This document shows positions 52,836-64,000 of a stretch of DNA of 64,000 nt, piece after piece. Source of the DNA: Alitta virens (taxonomy: Eukaryota; Annelida; Polychaeta; Phyllodocida; Nereididae). The translations under genes were made by a program, and so were the position numbers. The stretch spans positions 3,768,501 through 3,832,500 of the forward strand of contig OW028583.1 in NCBI GenBank assembly GCA_932294295.1, given 5' to 3'. Within the stretch, counting starts at the first letter, position 1. Each line of letters opens with the position of its first letter. Below the pieces are notes generated by a model. The model ran no database searches, had not been told where the DNA came from, and saw only the letters and a list, made by a program, of their open reading frames with translations.

Positions 52836-53385
52836 ATGTTATTTCATACATTTTGTCATATTTCAGACTGATTGTAAAAAAATAATATTAGAATATATTT
52901 AGATATTACTAAATCTTCATATTTAAGCAGACTTTCCAGAAACCACTTTTATAGAAAACTTGTGAAAATCCCTGTTGTCATAAAAAATATCATTTTTTTT
53001 TACATTTAAGGGGAATTTCGTCCTAGTTTCTGACAAATAGGATGTTAATACCATATATGGCAGTGCATGGCAGTGCAGGTCATGATTTTAGGTCAGTCAG
53101 GACACTGTACATGCTATGTGTATTGTTTTAACATTGGGGGAATACCCAATTTGCACAACATATGTGTTTACAATTGAAACTTCCTACATAACTTCCTCTA
53201 TAGTGTTTCTTGTTAATGTGTTATTTATGGGTTGATGGTGTTTCTGGGAACATGGCAGTTGGATTATGTGTTCTGCACCTGTCTGAGAAGGTTAACATTG
53301 ATGCAGAGCTAATTAGGAAATTGTATTTTCATGGTTGTTGTATTGTTTAATATATATATGATTGATATATGTTAGTCATGTGACT
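52836..53385. other. Spacer, no feature seen
   Basis: No coding sequence or repeat family is recognised. Confidence 0.5.
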
Positions 53386-53810
53386 ATCATGTGGTTGACT
53401 GACTGACTGACTGGCTGGGAAAAAAAGAATAAAAGAATCAATGACTGACACTGACTGACTGACTGACTGAATGAATGACTGAAAAAAAAAAGAATGAATG
53501 AATGAATGACAATGACTCACTGACTGACTGAATGAATGCCTGAATGACTGACTAAAAATGAGTGAAAATGAATTAATCAATGACTGACTGACTGACTAAG
53601 ATTGAATTCATGAGATTGAATGAATGAATGAATGCATGCATGCATGAATGAATGCATGCATGCATGAATGAATGCATGACTGAAAATGAATGACTGAAAT
53701 TGAATGAATGAATGAGCCTGAATTAATGAATGGATTCCTGACTTACTGACTCACTGACTGACCAAGACTAGCCCTTGCTTGACTGACTTGACTGACTTGA
53801 CTGTTTAATA
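53386..53810. repeat. (GACT)n / (GAAT)n microsatellite
   Basis: About 420 bp of imperfect tetranucleotide repeat alternating GACT, GAAT and GCAT units. Reverse-strand open frames through it encode Ser/Phe/His-rich low-complexity peptides and are not genes. Confidence 0.92.
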
Positions 53811-54450
53811 AGTGTTTATCCGTTTATCAGTTTTTGTTGTTCTTTTTTTTATCTTAAACTAAACTTTAAAACGGTTCATGAAATTTACTTGAGGAAACTG
53901 TCTTTTTTTTCTCTCGTTTAATGTAAGAAACTTCCCATGTGAACATTTTTTCCTCTTATACTTCAGGAAATTTACACCGTGTGAAAATATTGCAATTTTT
54001 TCTTCTTATTTCATGATCTTGAGAATTTCTCGAATCGTGAAGGTCACGAAGACAAGCATATGCATGTCATATAATTTCCTGTTTGGGTTTTAAAAAAAAT
54101 GGGGAAAAGTCCATGGGAATATTTTATATAATATTTTTATATATATAGACTTAATAATCTATATATAATTTAATATATGATATTATATTATAATGATTTA
54201 TGATGAAAATGTTTACATTAAGAACACCTTGATTATTAGGACTACTGCAATAGTTCCCAAAAGGCACAATGATTAAATTAATATTGACCACCTCAATTTT
54301 TAGAAAAGCTGCATTTATTATTAAGAATTTAAGATTATCTAAAAATATTGTGCGCTGACTATACGGCTCCCCGGAGAGTTGAGAAAGGCTCATGCAGCAT
54401 GATGCTTGAACAGGCCTGCCTAGGGTGTAATTTGAAAGTTGGTTAAGGCT
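53811..54450. other. AT-rich spacer, no feature seen
   Basis: TTAAGAACACC/ATTAGGACTACT phrases at about 54218-54250 resemble the 20-bp block at 3600-3668. Nothing else is recognised. Confidence 0.45.
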
Positions 54451-54453
54451 GCT

Positions 54454-54735
54454 TTATCTATCTTATCTATCTATCTATCTATCTAGCTGTCTGTCTAGCT
54501 ATCTATTTGTCTGTCTAGCTGTCTATCGAGCTGTCTATCTATCTATCTGTCTAGCTGTCTGTCTAGCTGTCTGTCTATCTATCTGTCTGTCTAGCTGTCC
54601 CTATCTATCTATCTATCTAATATGTCTATCTATCTATCTATCTATCCAATAGTTGTCTATCTATCTATCTGTCTATCTACCTATCTCTCTATCTATCTAT
54701 CTGTATATCCATCTATATTGTCTGTCAGTCCTCTA
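54454..54735. repeat. (TATC)n / (TGTC)n / (AGCTGTC)n microsatellite
   Basis: TATC, TGTC and CTAGCTGTC units with interruptions. Same family as the arrays at 176 and 1455. Confidence 0.93.
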
Positions 54736-55047
54736 TATCTGTACTTGCCTGTGTCTATTTTGTCTGTTTGTCTGTCATATTCATCTTCTTCTCACCACAA
54801 GGTCATTTTAAGGCTTCTAAATCGCATTAACCTGAATATGATTTTAATTTTTGTATCAGTGAGGACAATCTCGTAAAAACCAGATTGAATGGACGAGAAA
54901 TGATATTGGGCAAGGTCATACAGTAACCTTGAATGGGGCCACCTGTTTTTGTCATAATCTATTGTTATTCCGCGGTTATTTTTTGCCAAGAAAAGCAACC
55001 TGTATGACCGGACTCTTAAATGCAGTGTTATATGAAATAGTTTTTTG

Positions 55048-55445
55048 TAGTGGTGTCACGATGGTCGATTATACTCGATCATCGGTTGTTTTAAATCTAA
55101 GAATTTGATCGATTACTAATGTTGTATAGTCTATTTTTCTTTTTTAAACCACATCAGTTGGTTATTTAAAAATTGAAAGAAAACCTATTTCACTTCCTCC
55201 CTTTAGGAGTTTCATATGATCATAAATAACTGATGTTATACGATAAATTACTTGAGATATTATAAATTGTATTTACGTAGAGAGACCTTTAATTATCTTG
55301 GACAAACTAGTTACGATAGCAGTTGATTTTACGTAGGCGACTACTCAAATACGAACTGCACCCAAACCAACTAATAATCGATCATCGGTAGGTGCACCCA
55401 AACCGATAATCGACTACGAAAAATGTAACTGATTGACATCACTAA
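55048..55445. mobile_element. TAGTGRTGTCA element, about 395 bp
   Basis: Left TAGTGGTGTCACGATGGTCG and right ACTGATTGACATCACTA are inverted at their ends. Inside, TCGATCATCGGT and ACCGATAATCGA pair. These are common features of short hAT-like elements; the class is uncertain. Confidence 0.6.
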
Positions 55446-58150
55446 TTATAGGCCATCTTATGGAAAAACTTTTAAAATTGATATTGGAATGTGTTTTGGT
55501 GTATATATGATATTTACAATTTGTGCCAATTAATTGAAGCTGTTTTGATATTTTGTAAATTATGATTTATTTACCCTCTTATAGATATTTTGATCAATTT
55601 ACATCATTAGATAACATATTTTGGAATTTAACTTATTAAATATAACTAGAGAAATTATTTATTCAATTATTTATATAATATAATTTGGGTATATTAGATT
55701 GTAACCCCTATAGATGTCAGTTAAGATAAGATAAAGATAAATATTAAGATAATACATTATATTATTAAGTTTTAGTTTTCAACTTTAACCGGCGTTTTAT
55801 ATCTCATAGGTCAAGGTATTGCAATAAACTAAATAGCCTTATGAGTGCTATTTCCAATTAAAATATAATTTTAATTTTAATTGGTTTTAAATTACTGTCT
55901 GTGTATTTAATTGAGATGCAATTAATAATTAAGTGGTTTTATATTTTATTTGGATATTCTGATAGTTTATCTCAAACTCAGATTGTCATATGCACCAGTT
56001 TCATGTTTTGATTGACCAAATATTAATTTCATAATTTCATATTTACTTAATGCCTTACTAATAGTTCAAAGCCGGCCCTTATTGTAAGATCACCTGGGCT
56101 GGAGGTGGAACTTTTGACCTTGAACTATGAGCAAGTACATTCTGATGTCATTTCAATGTCATTTGAAGGTTAAATTCACCCAAAGATCAAAATACAGATA
56201 TAAACATGAAACTGAGTCATTGTCATGGCTACCAAGTATATATATCATATAGTAGGTTAATTTATGGGGACATATATATAGTTTTTATTTACTATTTATA
56301 TCGTGTTTTTGTTTTGAAATAGGTTTGAAACGTGTTAAAAACAAACAAGTAGCTTGTTTATTAAGTATCGAATTATTTTATGAAGAAATTATTTTATAAA
56401 GATATTATTAATAAACAAAATATGGCATGACAAATTCATATTAATTGCATTATTTTACAATAAAATAAAGTGTGTATATAATTTTAGGATAATATGCAAT
56501 AAGTAGTGCTGAATTTATTGTGTATAAAACTTAATTATTAATTATAATAATATACCATTACAAATTTAATAATTGCATTATTTAAGATAAAATAAAGTAT
56601 GAAATATATAATAATGGGCAATTTTAGATTGTTAAATTTATTAAATTATTTTCATTCATAGCATCGTGACATCAGCATGATATATTGTTTTGTTTTTCAA
56701 CCAGGAAAAGAGATTTTAAAACATTCCCATGGTTACGTCAGATATGGGCATGTCTGAACATGCCAGAGCATGGAACCATTTTGAAAAAAAAAAAAACTCC
56801 CCCAAAAATCAATTTCTTTTAATGTTGGATCTTTTTAATTTATCCAGGAAACTTAATTTTTATGCTTAAATATTATTGAATTAGGATTTTATTGCAAAGT
56901 ATATTTAATAAAAAATTAATAAAAATTTATTTAATATAAATCGTATTCATTGTTCTTGTATTGTCTTGATTGGCGATACTAATTAATTTATTTTAATAAT
57001 TATATTATTTTTAATTTTATTCGTTACATATTTTTCAATTGTGCCCTATTTGAACTCACTTAACACCAAATAAACAACTAAGTTGAATTGTTTACTGAGC
57101 TAATTTAAAATAACTTGTTTTCGAGTCCTATATATTGTAATATATGCAAAACAAATGCATGCTTAATTGTAAAGAAAGTTTGAATAGTGACTTCAATAAT
57201 ATTAGTTTACTTTAAAGTTTTAGATAAAAACACTTTCAATGTCACAATGTTTATTTAATACAATATTAAAGGCACATGCTTGCAATTAAGTATTGTATTA
57301 AACTTGTGCATACAGTTTGACCAAAAAAATACCATTATATTCAATTGCAATTAACTGTCTAATTTCTCTAAGGCATTGCAATGCATAGGCCTATTATAAT
57401 TGTACTATTATATGATATCTATACAGATGAGTTCATTGTTATGAAGATACTTTGAACTCTATGCTCGAGTACTCAACGACCTTTACCCCACGAGTTCAAA
57501 GTCAGTCAACACAAAGGCCTAGAGAAATTTTTAAGGAAAAGTTTAAGAATTTTTAACAATGAATATGACATAATTTTTGCTTATATGCATTGTGCATTGT
57601 ATTGGCATGCGTGAAATTGATAATTAAAGGTACATGGAATTGATAATTAAAGGTACATGGGATTGATAACCATGCAAAATATAACAGATAGCATTGTTAT
57701 GTAAATTAGGTGATATATTGATTTTTCACTATCTAGATGATATTTATAACTTTGATTATGTCCTTTTTCCATTTTTATTTCCTATATTTATCTTTAAATT
57801 TATACATTGTTATAGTTCATCATTATGAATTTATATTATTTAATACATAAACTGTTAGGCATATTGCATATATATTGCATAATGATGTGATTTTATAAGA
57901 TTATATCATTATATAAGATTTCAAGCTTATTAATATTATCAAGTCTGCAAATATGAATATTATGTAAGACACAGTATTGTGCAGGTAATACATATTATAA
58001 AGTGAAATCTATAAGAAAAATATTAACCTTTATTAATAATATGTTATACTATAAATAGCCTATAAGCAAAATTAGATAAATATATGTAAGTGTTCTTGAT
58101 AAATATTTAAGTAAATACACAAAATTTATAAATAAGTAGAAAGGTCTTAC
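55446..58150. other. Very AT-rich intergenic DNA
   Basis: About 2.7 kb of strongly AT-rich sequence without a credible frame, tRNA or family repeat. If a - strand transcript starts near 58.55 kb, this would be its first intron or body. Confidence 0.5.
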
Positions 58151-58555
58151 CTTATGGTTATGCAATTCCTCTCCAGGCGTCCAGACTTCTCGTCATGGCT
58201 GGTTGATTTTTCACTTCTTCGGTTCTTTTTGTTGACTAGTATACATCCTCAAAATTGAAAAATCCATTTTTGCAAGTTCATAATGTTGCAATTATTGCAA
58301 GTGATAATCCCTGAGATAAGTCCATGAGTGTATGATATTGTTTTGTAACAATATTGATATGTTTCACCGATTCCATAATTATGGCTTAGGCAACTGGTAG
58401 AGTGCTCTGTCTCGGCCTATTTTGTAAGAACAACCCGGCTGAGGTTGTGAATTTTTCAAGACAGAGCAGAAAACCAGGCCTAGGCCATGATTATTCAGTA
58501 AAGGAGAATTTCACAGTTCGTCTGATCTTGTCTGATCACATATTGCAGACGATCT
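58151..58555 (-). ncRNA. Candidate first exon of a - strand transcript
   Basis: Start inferred from the TATA box at 58581-58587. The end is a splice donor, ATAAG then GTAAGACC, at 58151/58150. The 405 bases hold several very short upstream frames (for example MTRSLDAWRGIA at its 3' end), so the exon is noncoding or 5' UTR. I found no matching downstream coding exon in the window. The type is provisional. Confidence 0.35.
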
Positions 58556-58574
58556 GAATATCTGGGGGCTCGCG

Positions 58575-58700
58575 CCAGCAATTTATAGCTCCCCGCACGT
58601 GGCTAATTTGCATGTGGCACAACTGCACCCTGATTGGTTGGTGACGCTGAACTCGGCACGACATATTTGCATATCAATCTGATTGGCCGACACGTGGTTG
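58575..58700 (-). promoter_or_regulatory. Dense promoter cluster: TATA, 2 octamers, 2 CCAAT, 2 CACGTG
   Basis: Read on the + strand: TATA box (reverse TATAAAT) 58581-58587, CACGTG 58596-58601, ATTTGCAT 58606-58613, ATTGG 58633-58637, ATTTGCAT 58665-58672, ATTGG 58682-58686, CACGTG 58691-58696. On the - strand the octamers read ATGCAAAT and the boxes CCAAT, upstream of TATA, in canonical order. CG dinucleotides are enriched relative to the surroundings. Confidence 0.6.
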
Positions 58701-58759
58701 AGTCATTGCCATATTTGTAAAACAACGTGGTCTGGGAAGCCACATGGCCTGTAAAATAA

Positions 58760-60790
58760 GTGGGATTCCCCTAACCAAAACAACGTGGAAATATACCGTA
58801 GTGTTTTGATTACAAACTATGGCAACTTATCAGTAAAAAAAATAGAAATTTTTCCCGCAACTGAACAAATAAAGAATAAATACTATATTTATACTATTCT
58901 TCAAGCTGCACAAGAATCAGCTTTAAAATGACACCGGCTTCTATTTCAAAGCCGGCTTGTATTCGGGAAAATACGGTACCTATTGGCTACGTACGTTTAA
59001 TACACGTCAGCTGACAACTCGATCTCTTTAGCTTTAAACATTTCATCAGGCTTTGCAATGATCCATTCTAGCACACTCGATCTAAATTCTTAAATTCACC
59101 TGTAGTTATGTGTTATTCATCAATGCTATTTAGTTTTGCATTTTTGTTTATTTCCAAAATTACCATATTAGGAGATTAAATTAGCAGTAAATGGAATTTG
59201 CCAATTATAATAAAATTCCCATTTTAAATTTGTGCTGCAAAATTTTACTCAATCACATAGGATGTTTTCACATTTGCAGAAATTCAATATTTTGCATTAC
59301 ATACATGTATTTATTTTATTATTATATTGGAAAAATATGATATGCATGACCAAAATTAATTGGCAAATATCAATTGAAAAGGAAATATAAAACTCATTAA
59401 TATTTTGCATTCTAATCACTTAGCTAAATACTCGATTATTTCGAACTGCTAATTTTATGAATATGCAGTATAAAAAAAAGTTACACAATCTTATGAAATG
59501 TTTGTTTACAAAAGATATTTTTAGCAAGTTGTCTAATTAAGCATATATGAGGTTTTTGGTTATATTACACGTTGCATTGCAGTGTAAATATTACAACTAA
59601 AATGCCAAGCCTAAATTGTGTATTTCACAACTCTGGGCAATTCCTATAACCATGGAAACTAGGAATTTCTCTCGCATGTGATTTTTGATCGGTTCAGATA
59701 AACCATAGATAAAAAAAACCCATGAATTCCCCTGTGTTATTCTTTGTCCCATATATATGTACATTGTAGGTAATGAGTCATGATATAAGATAAAGGCCTT
59801 TAAGTGGATTAAAAAAAATTGTTTATTAATTTCCAAAAGAAAAAAGATAATTATTTATCAATTTTCCTTTTGTTTATGTTTATGGCTGATTATTTAAAAA
59901 AAAAATCGACACACTAAACTTTGATCTTGCCATTATATTTTGACTTTATTAATAATAATAACTAATAATGCTTATTCATGATATAGCTCATAGGTATTTA
60001 TTGAGTACATATTTATGCTTAATACTGTCATGGTCTTTATATATAAGCACTGTAACAGTGAAAGAAATATATATTATAATCTCTTCATGTCATTGATGTG
60101 ATATATTAGAATAATAATTCACTTTCATCACCAAAAATGAATGGCACATCAATGGTATATCACACAGGTATAAGTGAAAATATTATGAAAACATTATGCT
60201 AATCATATTACACAATAGATAACAACAAAATGCACTGATATTTTATTATTGTTTATTAAATTCAATTCCACAGTTCTTTTGTGTAGATTCCACGCGGTCA
60301 CAATTGTAAACAATGACATGGCCCGAACAATGCTTCAACAATGGCCTCCTTTTCGATTATTTTACCCCCCCCCCCCCCCCCCCCGCTGTTTTGGGTGCAA
60401 CCATATGTGGGGCAGCACACTTATATGTAATCAAATACATCATCTCATATATATATCTTCACCTGGTGCATATTGACCCGTACCCCATGACCCCAGAATG
60501 CACTGGGCCATGTGACTTTCAGCTACCCACCCATGTGTCAATAGATGCCAAAATGACTAACCGCTATAGTAAGCAGTTAGTCAGAATGTTAGTCATGACT
60601 ATTTTTTGACATCTTACAACAGCTGCTGCTTCGGGCTAATTGCACCAAATAGGTACACTGACTATATGATAATTTTTCATTGTAATATGGTAATAAGGTT
60701 ATTCAGTGCATAAATGTTTTGTGTACATTATCATAAATGTGTAATTACTCAATTGATGAATTTCTTTAAAAAAATGTCTATTTTTGGTTT
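58760..60790. other. AT-rich spacer with a C-run
   Basis: A C homopolymer lies at about 60363-60384. No gene or family repeat is recognised. Confidence 0.5.
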
Positions 60791-60803
60791 CATGATTATA
60801 ATG

Positions 60804-60806
60804 TTA

Positions 60807-60878
<72 letters not shown>

Positions 60879-60950
60879 CACTTACTTACTCACTCACTCA
60901 CTCACTCACTCACTCACTCACTCACTCACTCACTTACTTACTAACATTTT
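60804..60950. repeat. (CTTA)n then (CTCA)n microsatellite
   Basis: A nearly pure CTTA array switches to CTCA and back. Simple sequence. Confidence 0.96.
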
Positions 60951-60959
60951 CTTTCTACA

Positions 60960-61275
60960 GTGTATTTATTTATTTATTTCTAAGTTTTTCTTTCTTTATT
61001 TATTTCTCTCTTTCTTTCTATCTTTATCTCTTTTTTCTTTCTCTCTTCTCTCTTTCTTCTCTCTATCTTTCTTTCTCTCTTTCTTCTCTCTTTCTCTCTT
61101 TCTTCTCTCTATCTTTCTTTCTCTCTTTCTTCTCTCTTTCTTTCTTTCTTTCTTTATTTCTCTTTCTCTCTTTCTCTCTTTCTCTCTTTCTTTCTCTCTT
61201 TCTCTCTTTCTCTCTTTCTTCTCTCTTTCTTTCTTTCTTTCTTTCTTTATTTCTTTCCCTCTTTCTTTTTTCTTT
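60960..61275. repeat. Polypyrimidine (CTTT/CTCT) tract
   Basis: About 310 bp, almost all C and T on the + strand, in TTTCTTTC and TCTCTTTC units, with internal duplications (CTATCTTTCTTTCTCTCTTT twice). A long homopurine-homopyrimidine tract of this kind can form triplex (H-DNA). Confidence 0.95.
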
Positions 61276-61642
61276 ATTTGTTAAATTCTTTCTATTGAAA
61301 TATTCCACATGTTGTTGCATATAAAATTCCCTTATCTTCTTTTGTTTCCTGCTTATAAAACAATAAATACATTTCATATTAAACATAATTATGACAAATG
61401 TGTACACCAGATGTTCTGTATAATTATATATAAAAAGATATTATAAATTCTTGGTAGTCGACTCAGTGTACTATGAAAGTGCACCACTTGGCTCTGGTAT
61501 TTCCAATGTCACAATATTCCAAGAAGTCTCATAAAAAAAATAGCTCGGTGACATCAGATGATACTCTGGAAAGAAAACAAAGAGAAAACCTTGATGAAGG
61601 AATACTTAGTAACTTTAAAGTTTTTATGAGGGACCTAGTTCG
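61276..61642. other. Spacer, no feature seen
   Basis: No known repeat or gene. A 62-codon open frame from 61473 is Ser/Lys-rich and unremarkable. Confidence 0.5.
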
Positions 61643-61967
61643 TATAGTGGATTGTTTTTAAAGGAAGCGTCGCTATATTTCCACCAGGTGGCTACGACAG
61701 AATACTGCAATTCTATTGGCTGATGAAGTTCCCGCCCTTGATTGTGATTGGCCGAAGCAAAGTGCATCCTAGCGGAAGTATTTTTAGTGCATTTTAATGT
61801 ACGTTTGACATCTTATCATTCAATTGATAGCTTTTTCCCTGAGAAAATTTAATTGATGGAATCAGTTAGTTATGATTTACTATGTTTGAAAAGCAAAACG
61901 AGTAATAAGAGGAGAGGAAAGACTTATTTCCTTCTGAATTAAAGGCTGCTCAGTGAAAAGACTCTAT
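61643..61967 (-). mobile_element. MITE family M2, copy 5
   Basis: Reverse orientation: TATAGTGGATTGTTTTTA at the left (degraded), CCACCAGGTGGCTACGACAG and CCTTGATTGTGATTGGCCG inside, GAAAAGACTCTAT at the right. A SINE-B2 copy follows directly. Confidence 0.82.
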
Positions 61968-61968
61968 C

Positions 61969-62345
61969 CCGGTCCGGGCGCTCTTCATGAGCTACATCTC
62001 GGCTGCATGGATGTCGACCGAATGAGTTGTTAAATCGGAGGTGCCTCGTACTCGGTGTCTATGTCGAAGCAAGTAGAAGACCCCACCCATGGGGTGAATG
62101 TGTAACATGGCGTGGACTACAAGCAGCAGCCTTATCAGTAGTAGTAGTAAAATTTTATTTAATGTCGTTTTTGATCAGAGTCAAAATAATACATACAATT
62201 AAAATACAATCATGACAAAATAATGACTCAAGCAGAATGCTTCTGTACGACCTATTCTACAAAACAATATGGTACATCTCTTCATTACGTCTGCTTTTAG
62301 TGTGTAATGTAAGCTGGCCAAGCTTAATTCAGACCCAGTAGCGGT
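61969..62345 (+). mobile_element. SINE-B2, split by a LINE 3' fragment
   Basis: CCGGGCGCTCTTCATGAGC, ATCTCGGCTGCATGGATGTC, CCCACCCATGGGGTGAATG and GCAGCAGCCTTATCA, then resumption at 62277 with CTCTTCATTACGTCTGC and AGCTGGCCAAGC. The break (about 62141-62276) begins GTAGTAGTAGTAAAATTTTA, which on the - strand reads as a LINE 3' end: TTAAATAAAATTTTACTACT. Confidence 0.7.
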
Positions 62346-62985
62346 GATAGAAATAATTGATAAAAACTTATATTTGAAGTAAGGCATATTACTTTTTCAC
62401 TAAGGAAACGTGAATTTGTTCTTAAAGTCCAACACAATTCTTGCTAAATTTGGAATTTCTTGCTGACTTCACTCTTGAAAATCTTCGCTGCATTGAGCAA
62501 TTATAATGCAGTGCCTGGTGCCAAAGATACAGGAAAGATACAGGACAATTTGATAGTTTTTTTATTCAAATAAATTTGAATATATTTGATGAAATGGCGT
62601 AAATATCCGGGTACAGGGGATTTTCTTTTTTTTTAATTTTTTTTTGCATTTTATTTTGTTGTTTTTCTTTTGGGCATTATAGAATCTAAAAAACAAAATT
62701 TCAGAATTAGCACCAAAATAACTTCGTTTATATTGCATAATTTAACAATAAATATTAGATTATTAATTAATGTGTGAATAAGAATGCTTTATAATATAAC
62801 AACAACTGCACGATGTCTCGTGCAATATTGGAACCTCAACTGATGTTTCTCTCGGCATTGCCTCGTGCAATATCAGTTGTCTTGATTCCATAAAAACCGA
62901 TATTGCACTCACTGTGCAATAATTGTATAATTGTATAATATTGGCCGGAAAAATGTTCATTGAGCAGGAAAAATAAGACAGAAGA
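62346..62985. other. AT-rich spacer with short inverted words
   Basis: CTCGTGCAATAT occurs at 62818 and 62871, with inverse ATATTGCAC at 62903. No gene is seen. Confidence 0.45.
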
Positions 62986-63185
62986 AAGCTATATTGGACA
63001 GACAAAAGTTTTATTGGCATGAAAAAATTATATTGGACAAACAATTAAAAAATTTATATTGGACAGACAAAAGTTATGTTGGAGTTATTTTTGGACCGAT
63101 ACAGGTATATAATATAGTGGAGACAATAATCATATTGAATCTGCAGAAAATTCTATATTGGACACGGGTAAATTCATATTGCACA
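62986..63185. repeat. Irregular TATATTGGACAGACAAAAG repeat
   Basis: TATATTGGACAGACAAAAG occurs at about 62991 and 63056, with TATATTGGACAAACAA and CTATATTGGACACGGG variants between and after. Loose tandem arrangement. Confidence 0.65.
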
Positions 63186-63239
63186 AAAGAAGATATATTT
63201 AACCCCAGTTAAGAATATAACATTGTAGAAAGTTATCCA

Positions 63240-63530
63240 ATATAGTTTTATTCTCCACACAGCCGCTGTGAGCCCATCAGAATGCTTCATTGCCATCCAG
63301 CATATTACGTATGTTGGATGGCTGGGGTGTATGTTGGGTGACTGGAGGGTATGTTGGACGACTGAAGGGTATGTTGGTCATAGTGTATGTTGGATGGCTC
63401 ATGTTTTACATTGAATGGTGAATCTTAGCAACGGTGGATGGTGTGTTCGGAAAATATTGGCCACAGCTTTGCCTCAGACAATATAGCTTTCCTCATCCCA
63501 CAACACTATATGTTGGACTCCTCACCATCC
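63240..63530. mobile_element. GTTGGATGGCTG family (M5), copy 3
   Basis: Begins CCGCTGTGAGCCCATCAGAA and CATTGCCATCCAGCATATTA. Several TATGTTGGATGGCTG/TATGTTGGACGACTG units follow. It ends near ACTATATGTTGGACTCC. Compare 5757-6100. Confidence 0.7.
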
Positions 63531-63959
63531 AATATTTTTATTATTTGTTTTGTTAAAACTGAATTGGGCTCAAAATATCTCATCTAATACAGCTTTCCAA
63601 GTAACAATACCATTATAATAAAACACTATATTTTGGTTCCTTACCATCCATGCTTTTGGCATGGTATCTTACAAGCTAGAACTTGCCTAAACAATTTTAA
63701 CCCTGTCCCATATAAGGAAAAAAAAATCTGGGTGAAACGAAGCGGGTTGAGACTTGCCTGCCTGGATTACGTAATACTGTCACAATGGCGGTCAGTGGCT
63801 GTCACAGAGTCACAAATACAGGGAGTGGTGCGTCATGGGTTTAGGTTATAATATAGTTTCGATGTTAAGGACAGGTCAGTTAATATCTGTATATGATATT
63901 ACTTAGCATAAACCAATTTCTCGAACAAATGAATATGGCATTTTATTTATTTATTTGTG

Positions 63960-64000
63960 ATCTATCTATCTATCTATCTATCTATCTGTCTATCTATCTA
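63960..64000. repeat. (TATC)n microsatellite at the window edge
   Basis: The array continues past the end of the window. Confidence 0.95.

Noticed and set aside
53347..53580. Reverse-strand Ser/Phe/His-rich frame
   Set aside because: It runs through a GACT/GAAT microsatellite.
61063..61407. Reverse-strand Arg/Lys/Glu-rich frame of 114 codons
   Set aside because: It is the purine strand of the CTTT tract. The charged sequence is only a consequence of the repeat.

Overview
The window is AT-rich nuclear DNA of a multicellular animal, most likely a marine or other aquatic invertebrate. Genes are split by GT/AG introns and lie far apart. Tetranucleotide arrays (TATC, GATT, CTTA), tRNA-headed SINEs and many short inverted-repeat elements (MITE-like) fill the introns and intergenic DNA. 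I see no bacterial, plasmid, phage or CRISPR features. The phylum cannot be fixed by eye; the repeat style would suit an echinoderm or another invertebrate deuterostome, but that is a guess.

Three protein-coding genes are supported. (1) 11000-28356, + strand: ten coding exons that join in frame into an 885-residue protein with 16 leucine-rich repeats, an Arg/Ser-rich basic linker and a C-terminal ZU5-like domain. The domain ends in a His-Phe-Ser motif like the self-cleavage site of PIDD, but no death domain follows. A TATA-box promoter and noncoding first exon near 2.03-2.15 kb are possible. (2) 35828-37279, - strand: a two-coding-exon ZNF706 orthologue of 74 residues. (3) 38830-47744, + strand: twelve exons encoding RCC1L (WBSCR16), a mitochondrial RCC1-like propeller protein of 467 residues. 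Genes 2 and 3 lie head to head, with their promoters within about 1.5 kb. A fourth transcription unit, noncoding or with unseen coding exons, may start at about 58.55 kb on the - strand. It has a TATA box, two octamers, two CCAAT boxes, two CACGTG boxes and a good splice donor.

Layout: 0-11 kb, microsatellites, MITEs, a 52-bp satellite and a 200-bp segmental duplication; 11-28.4 kb, the LRR-ZU5 gene with repeat-laden introns; 28.4-35.8 kb, intergenic repeats and about 3 kb of apparently unique AT-rich DNA; 35.8-47.8 kb, the ZNF706/RCC1L pair; 47.8-64 kb, gene-poor repeats, the 58.6-kb promoter cluster and further MITEs. The three genes share no evident pathway. The repeat fraction is the richest part: at least two tRNA-derived SINE families, several with target-site duplications readable in this window, and about fifteen inverted-repeat families, some touching splice sites.
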